A program made the translations under genes and the position numbers. Below are positions 7,086 to 11,039 of a DNA stretch of 11,039 nucleotides, piece after piece. The first letter of the stretch is position 1. Every line of letters starts with the position of its first letter. Below the pieces are notes generated by a model. That model did not search any database. It was not told the DNA's origin and saw only the letters and a list, made by a program, of their open reading frames with translations. This DNA comes from an uncultured Erysipelotrichaceae bacterium (GTDB taxonomy: Bacteria; Bacillota_I; Bacilli_A; Erysipelotrichales; Erysipelotrichaceae): positions 1 to 11,039 of the forward strand of contig CALNCD010000114.1 in assembly GCA_937874965.1 (NCBI GenBank). Direction: 5' to 3'.

Positions 7086-7754
7086 ATGGTAAAAATTCTA
7101 ATTGTTGATGATGAAGAAAAAATCCGGGATGTCGTCAGTGAGTACAGCAAGGTTTTCGGTTATGAAAGTGCGGCTGCGAGCGATGGCCTAGAGGCTCTTG
7201 AGTATTTGCGTAATAATCGGGTTGATGTTGTTATTCTCGATATCATGATGCCGAATCTGGACGGCTTCAGTGCTTGCAGGGAAATCAAAAAGCTTCAGGA
7301 TGTTCCGATTATTATGCTCTCTGCCCGTCAGGAGGAGTTTGATAAACTCTTTGGCTTTGAGCTGGGCATTGATGATTATGTCACTAAACCGTTTTCTCCG
7401 AAAGAACTCATGGCGCGGGTAAAGGTTGTCCATGAGCGTTTTTCGAAGAAAGAAGCTCAGGTGTATCGGTTCCAGGGATTGGTCGTGGATGTTCTGGCCC
7501 GGAATGTCTTCATTGATGAAGAGAAGCTTTCGATCACACCGAAGGAATTTGATTTATTGCTGTTTTTGATTCGCCACGAAAATCAGGCGCTTTCCCGGGA
7601 CGTACTGCTGGAGAAAGTGTGGAACTACAACTATTATGGAGACGACCGCACAATTGACACGCATATTAAGATGCTGCGTCATTCTCTTGGAAAGTACCGG
7701 GATTTCATTGTAACGGTCAGAGGCGTTGGGTACAAGTTTGAAAGTGAAAACTAA
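7086..7754 (+). CDS. OmpR/PhoB-family DNA-binding response regulator
   Basis: Cytosolic transcription regulator activated by phosphotransfer from the adjacent kinase. Residues 1-118 form the receiver: acidic pair Asp8-Asp9, phospho-acceptor Asp52 within VVILDIMMPNLDG, switch Ser79 in IIMLSAR, and Lys101 in YVTKPFSP. Residues about 125-222 form the winged-helix effector, with ITPKEFDLLLFLIRHENQ, LSRDVLLEKVW, the DRTIDTHIKMLRHSLG recognition helix and the closing VTVRGVGYKFE hairpin. All signature residues are present and the length (222) is typical. It overlaps the kinase gene, so the pair is co-translated. The target genes and signal are unknown; the similarity to a specific regulator such as PhoP, WalR or VanR is not strong enough to name it. 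Confidence 0.95.
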   Translation: MVKILIVDDEEKIRDVVSEYSKVFGYESAAASDGLEALEYLRNNRVDVVILDIMMPNLDGFSACREIKKLQDVPIIMLSARQEEFDKLFGFELGIDDYVTKPFSPKELMARVKVVHERFSKKEAQVYRFQGLVVDVLARNVFIDEEKLSITPKEFDLLLFLIRHENQALSRDVLLEKVWNYNYYGDDRTIDTHIKMLRHSLGKYRDFIVTVRGVGYKFESEN

Positions 7755-9183
7755 TACCAAGGGACTCCAATTTAAAATCTGGCTCTATATGTCTGGGTTC
7801 GTGGTGATTGTTCTTTCGTTTATATGGCTGTTGCAGACCCAGTTCATGACGCCTTATTACCGTCAGGCAAGAATAAGCAGTGCAAATTCAATTGTTGATA
7901 CCATTGAAAAAGCCTTATTAAAACAGAATGATTATTCACAGGATAGCTTTGATATTGCGACTGTCAAGAATTATCTTCAATCCAACAATACCTGTGGCTA
8001 TTTTACGAACCAGTCTGTCAATAAGGCCTACATTTTCAATGATACAGAGCCTTCCTGCTATGCCGGATTCACCAGCAGCGATCTTTTGTTGTACTCCAGT
8101 AAAGCTGGGGATTCGCCTTCATTGAAGTACAGTGAAACCTATGTGACGAAATCAGGTCAAAGCCGCTATCTTCTGGTTGAAAAGATGAACACCAGTTCAT
8201 TGGATAATCAGGAAGGGGACTACTACATCATTATCAGTATGGCCTTGGATATACCGAATACAACGATCCAGATCTTCCGAAGCCAGTTTCTCTGGATTGC
8301 CGCGATTGTGGTTGCGGCCGCGATTGTTCTGGCACTGTTTATCGCCCGCCGGATGAGCCGCCCTGTTGTGGAAATGAAGAACAAGGCGACACTGCTTGCG
8401 AAAGGAGATTACACGGTTCGTTTTAATCACGGAGGTTATTCGGAGCTTTCGGAACTTGCCGATACGTTGAATTTCGCAACCGAAGAAATGGAAAGAACCG
8501 AAGAATTGCGGCGTGATCTTATTGCGAATGTCTCGCATGATATCAAAACGCCTTTGACAATGATCAAGGCGTACGCTGAGATGATTCAGGATATTTCTGG
8601 GAATAATCCGCTCAAGCGTGAGGAACACCTCCAAGTAATCGTGAAAGAAACCAATTACCTGACCAGCCTTGTGAATGATATGCTGGAGATTTCGAAGTAT
8701 CAATCCAATACCTTGATTATTAACGAAGCCAACTTCAATCTGACCAAGCTGGTCAATGACCTGGCCGACCTCGTCCGTGAGAACGATGAGCAGGTCAGCA
8801 TTGACATCGAATGTCCGCCGGATCTGGTGGCTTACGGGGATGAAATCAAGATCGGCCAGGTTATCAGCAATTATCTTGGCAATGCCATCAAGCATCACGG
8901 TGATGATCAAAGCGTGATTATCCGGGTTCTGGCAAAAGGGAATCACTATCGGATTGAAGTCGAAGATCATGGGTCAGGGATTGCAGCAGAAGATGTTAAG
9001 AGCATCTGGGACCGCTATTTTAAGATTGACAAGAATTATCAGCGCACGACAACCGGCACAGGCCTTGGTCTCAGTATTGTCAAGAGTATCTGTGAATCGG
9101 CTCATTATGACTACGGCGTGGACAGTGTGCTCAATCGGGGTTCCATCTTCTATGTGACTTTGAAAAAAGGAAAGAAAGGGTGA
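7744..9183 (+). CDS. Membrane sensor histidine kinase
   Basis: The sensor partner of the upstream regulator. Counted from GTG 7744, TM1 lies at about 12-30 and TM2 at about 182-202, enclosing an extracytoplasmic sensor of about 150 residues with two cysteines (Cys84, Cys105). The HAMP linker (about 203-255) is followed by the H-box NVSHDIKTPLTMIKAYAEMI with phospho-accepting His265, the N-box with Asn380 in LGNAIKHH, the G1 box DHGSGI (Asp408) and the G2 box GTGLGL from about 438. All catalytic boxes are intact. The sensor domain resembles no family I can name. The start is uncertain: TTG 7726, TTG 7738 and GTG 7744 all overlap the regulator's end and none has a good ribosome binding site, so translational coupling is likely. 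The stop overlaps the next gene's GTG start (GTGA). Confidence 0.93.
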   Translation: MKTNTKGLQFKIWLYMSGFVVIVLSFIWLLQTQFMTPYYRQARISSANSIVDTIEKALLKQNDYSQDSFDIATVKNYLQSNNTCGYFTNQSVNKAYIFNDTEPSCYAGFTSSDLLLYSSKAGDSPSLKYSETYVTKSGQSRYLLVEKMNTSSLDNQEGDYYIIISMALDIPNTTIQIFRSQFLWIAAIVVAAAIVLALFIARRMSRPVVEMKNKATLLAKGDYTVRFNHGGYSELSELADTLNFATEEMERTEELRRDLIANVSHDIKTPLTMIKAYAEMIQDISGNNPLKREEHLQVIVKETNYLTSLVNDMLEISKYQSNTLIINEANFNLTKLVNDLADLVRENDEQVSIDIECPPDLVAYGDEIKIGQVISNYLGNAIKHHGDDQSVIIRVLAKGNHYRIEVEDHGSGIAAEDVKSIWDRYFKIDKNYQRTTTGTGLGLSIVKSICESAHYDYGVDSVLNRGSIFYVTLKKGKKG

Positions 9184-9821
9184 TACGGCTCGATTATCTT
9201 CCTGGGACTGATCTGAAACTTTATCAGGACTCAGAACAATACTGTATGACCACGGATACACGGTTGCTGGGTGAATTCCTCAAGTTGAAGCCGCATCAAA
9301 CGATTCTTGATGTCGGTACGAATAACGGAGCGTTGCTTCTCTATTGCCTGGCGTTCCAGCCGCGCGCTCTGATTGGTGTCGATGTTAATCCACTGGGTTT
9401 GGAACTTGCAAGGCAAACCATGGCTCTGCATCATGTGGAATGCTCAGAATGGATTGAGGGTGATTTCCGATCCATCAATCGACCGGCGGATGTGATTATC
9501 TGCAATCCTCCTTATTTCAGAGAGTCCACACCCAGTCAAGTGACCCATCGCAACATCGCAATGCATGATACGGATCATTTTATCGATGACTTGTTCAGGT
9601 ATGCGCTGACCTATCTTACTGATCAGGGTGAGCTTCATCTGATCTATCCAGCGGATGAACTGGAAGGGTTGATTGAACTGGGGTTAAGTGCGGGCCTGCA
9701 TGTGAAAAGGATGCAGTTTGCGTATAAGTCCAGCAAGCAGGTGGCTCATGTTGTTATGCTTGCTTTTCGGAAGAATGCACGCAAGGGGTGTGTGGTGGAG
9801 ATGCCGGTGATAATACGATAA
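9180..9821 (+). CDS. trmN6: SAM-dependent N6-adenine methyltransferase, TrmN6/YabB-like
   Basis: A 213-residue class I methyltransferase. ILDVGTNNGALLL (Asp44 to 54) is the SAM-binding motif I, IGVDVNP (Asp68) binds the ribose hydroxyls, and ICNPPY (NPPY at 109-112) is the amino-adenine catalytic motif. The N-terminal QDSEQYCMTTDTRLLGEFL matches the lead-in of the TrmN6/YfiC/YabB family, which methylates A37 of tRNA1(Val). In that family the glycine-rich loop is commonly D-L-G-x-G-x-G; here it is DVGTNNG, a mild departure. The gene starts with GTG 9180, overlapping the kinase stop, with AAGGAAAG ahead of it, and ends at a strong terminator. The substrate is inferred from the family; rRNA or DNA targets are possible for NPPY enzymes. 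A functional link to the kinase is not evident. Confidence 0.8.
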   Translation: MIRLDYLPGTDLKLYQDSEQYCMTTDTRLLGEFLKLKPHQTILDVGTNNGALLLYCLAFQPRALIGVDVNPLGLELARQTMALHHVECSEWIEGDFRSINRPADVIICNPPYFRESTPSQVTHRNIAMHDTDHFIDDLFRYALTYLTDQGELHLIYPADELEGLIELGLSAGLHVKRMQFAYKSSKQVAHVVMLAFRKNARKGCVVEMPVIIR

Positions 9822-9849
9822 ACGGATTCAGTGAGTACTGAATCCGTTT
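9820..9849. terminator. Shared terminator hairpin between convergent operons
   Basis: AAACGGATTCAGT (9820-9832) and ACTGAATCCGTTT (9837-9849) form a perfect 13-bp stem with a GAGT loop. On the plus strand it is followed by GTTTGTTTGTAT, only partly T-rich. On the minus strand, the ABC operon ends at 9858 and runs straight into the same hairpin. It overlaps the last two bases of the methyltransferase stop codon. It probably ends both transcripts. Confidence 0.85.
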
Positions 9850-9857
9850 GTTTGTAT

Positions 9858-10652
9858 CTAAGCAAAGACCATCGTGTCACTGAGATCATCGGTGACATTC
9901 AACGTATTGAAGCGTTCTATGAGTTTTTGGACACTGAGCTGTTTTTTCTCATCGGCATCAATATCCGTGATGACTTGGCCTTTGTGAAACATCAATAGAC
10001 GATTGCCGTAATCTATCGCATGCTTCAAGTTATGGGTAACCATCAAGGTTGTCATGCGCCGTTCACTGACAATACGGTTGGTCAGCTGGATAATCAATTC
10101 ACTTGTTTTTGGATCCAAGGCAGCAGTATGCTCATCCAGCAACAGCAGTTCAGGATCATTCATCGTGGCCATCAGCAAGGAAAGCGCTTGACGCTGGCCG
10201 CCCGAAAGAGCACTGACACTGACATTAAGCTTATCTTCCAGGTTCAAGTCAAGTGAACGCAGTAAATCCTTGTATTGATTGATTTTCTTTTTATTCACGC
10301 CCTTGGTGAGGTTGAAGGGATGTCCTTTATTATCTGCAATCGAGATATTCTCCAGAATGGTCAGTGAAGGAGAAGTTCCTTTCAGGGGGTCTTGATAGAC
10401 TCGGGCAAAGCGCTTGAGCCGTTTATGTTCCGCAAGTGCTGTAATCTTGTCCTCATCAAAGAAGATATCCCCTTTATCCGGGGCAACATTACCGCATAGG
10501 ATATTGAAAAGCGTTGATTTGCCGCTTCCGTTGGAACCGATAATTGTCACGAACTCGCCTTCATTGATGTGAAGATTCAAATCATGGTACAGTTCAATTT
10601 CATTGACTGTATTGACATTGAAGGATTTATAGACTGATTTAAGATCGATCAC
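9858..10652 (-). CDS. ABC transporter ATP-binding protein of the TrpXYZ-like (COG1101-type) importer family
   Basis: The cytoplasmic ATPase of a two-gene-or-more importer. In its 264 residues: Walker A GSNGSGKST (39-47), Q-loop VYQDPLKGTSPSLTILENI (Gln87), signature LSGGQ (149-153), Walker B LLLLDEHTAALDP (Asp173, Glu174), and His207 in VTHN. His in place of Pro in the DEHTAALDP segment and the QDPxxGTSPS segment are typical of the uncharacterised/TrpZ-like group whose permease carries TGDNPQ. The start is GTG 10652, with a near-perfect AAAGGAGGT (complement of 10660-10668) before it, overlapping the permease stop by 14 bases. The family includes the pneumococcal tryptophan importer, so an amino-acid or other small solute is likely, but the substrate cannot be read from the ATPase. 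Confidence 0.93.
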   Translation of the reverse strand: MIDLKSVYKSFNVNTVNEIELYHDLNLHINEGEFVTIIGSNGSGKSTLFNILCGNVAPDKGDIFFDEDKITALAEHKRLKRFARVYQDPLKGTSPSLTILENISIADNKGHPFNLTKGVNKKKINQYKDLLRSLDLNLEDKLNVSVSALSGGQRQALSLLMATMNDPELLLLDEHTAALDPKTSELIIQLTNRIVSERRMTTLMVTHNLKHAIDYGNRLLMFHKGQVITDIDADEKKQLSVQKLIERFNTLNVTDDLSDTMVFA

Positions 10653-11039
10653 GTTTCTGACCTCCTTTGAAGAAGTAGTTATTGATCACAAGCGTTAAGA
10701 TAAAGAGAATGACTGTAATCAGTTTTTCATAATAGGTCGGAACCCCGATTTTGATGGCATACGCAATTGCGGCACGATAGAATAATGCCCCGATGATAAC
10801 CATGGTCGTCATCTTCATCCATTTAACCCGGCTGAAGATCGATGTTCCGATAATTACCGAAGCGAGTCCTATAACGACCATTCCGCTGCCAACGGAGAGA
10901 CTATAGGTGCCGCCTAGCTGAACGAATAAGCCACCGAATAATCCCACCAAGCCGTTGGAGAGGGCTAAGGCAATAATTTTCGTTCGTCCGATGTCCTGGC
11001 CAAGGGAGGTGACAAGCTGAGGATTATCCCCGGTAATTT
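10639..11039 (-). CDS. ABC transporter permease, TrpXYZ-like family (5' part beyond the window)
   Basis: The reading frame runs from the right edge to TAA at 10641-10639, about 132 residues, all of the C-terminal part. It opens with TGDNPQLVTSLGQDIGR, a conserved cytoplasmic loop of this permease family, then TKIIALALSNGLVGLFGGLF, VVIGLASVIIGTSIF, MVIIGALFYRAAIAYAI and a final helix ending before the basic tail KGGQKRDRS. Three to four hydrophobic segments are visible. A TTG at 10950 could be mistaken for a start, but the frame stays open and family-like upstream, so the gene is cut by the window. The substrate-binding lipoprotein expected for this family is not in view. Confidence 0.88.
   Translation of the reverse strand, partial: ITGDNPQLVTSLGQDIGRTKIIALALSNGLVGLFGGLFVQLGGTYSLSVGSGMVVIGLASVIIGTSIFSRVKWMKMTTMVIIGALFYRAAIAYAIKIGVPTYYEKLITVILFILTLVINNYFFKGGQKRDRS

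Noticed and set aside
8197..8970. A 257-codon open frame on the minus strand opposite the histidine kinase
   Set aside because: The plus strand carries an unmistakable kinase with all catalytic boxes. The antisense product has no family features and is a shadow of the kinase codon pattern.
1..11039. Mobile elements, CRISPR arrays, tRNA or rRNA genes, phage or defence genes
   Set aside because: None was seen: no direct-repeat array, transposase or integrase motif, or tRNA-like cloverleaf was found by eye.

Overview
The window is about 11 kb of bacterial chromosome. It looks like a low-to-moderate GC Bacillota. The evidence is the gene order smc end - ftsY - ylxM, strong purine-rich Shine-Dalgarno sites of the AGAGGTGAT type, a DnaE-type second polymerase whose PHP metal site is degenerate, and PhoB-type two-component genes. 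TGA is used as a stop throughout and Trp is TGG, so the code is the standard one and not that of Mycoplasma. Protein features would suit an Erysipelotrichia-like lineage, but that placement is inference; no rRNA or taxon marker is present.

Layout. Positions 1-3461 (+) form one tight cluster with overlapping genes and no visible internal promoter: the tail of a probable smc, ftsY (SRP receptor GTPase), ylxM (SRP-associated HTH protein), ackA (acetate kinase) and a DHH/DHHA1 phosphoesterase of the NrnA type. It is closed by a 13-bp hairpin terminator at 3476-3510. Positions 3511-3958 hold no convincing gene, only a weak 31-codon ORF and AT-rich sequence. A TATAAT box and a strong ribosome binding site then lead into dnaE (3987-7044, +), which is interrupted by a single-base frameshift near 4518. 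A promoter that overlaps the dnaE stop precedes a response regulator and sensor kinase pair, which overlaps a small NPPY methyltransferase gene of the TrmN6/YabB type (7086-9821, +). A 13-bp hairpin at 9820-9849 separates this unit from a convergent ABC transporter operon on the minus strand: the ATPase (9858-10652), with the 3' part of its permease running off the window end.

How the genes work together. The first cluster joins chromosome segregation, membrane protein targeting, acetate/ATP metabolism and nucleotide salvage. DnaE is the lagging-strand/primer-extension polymerase that works alongside PolC in Bacillota. The two-component system is a stand-alone sensory unit of unknown signal. 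The ABC transporter belongs to the family that contains the TrpXYZ amino-acid importers; its binding protein would be expected beyond the right edge.

Overall this is a housekeeping region and I see no convincing new system. The points most worth a second look are the dnaE frameshift, the degenerate PHP site, ackA sitting where ffh is usually found, and the sparsely coded 450-bp gap upstream of dnaE.
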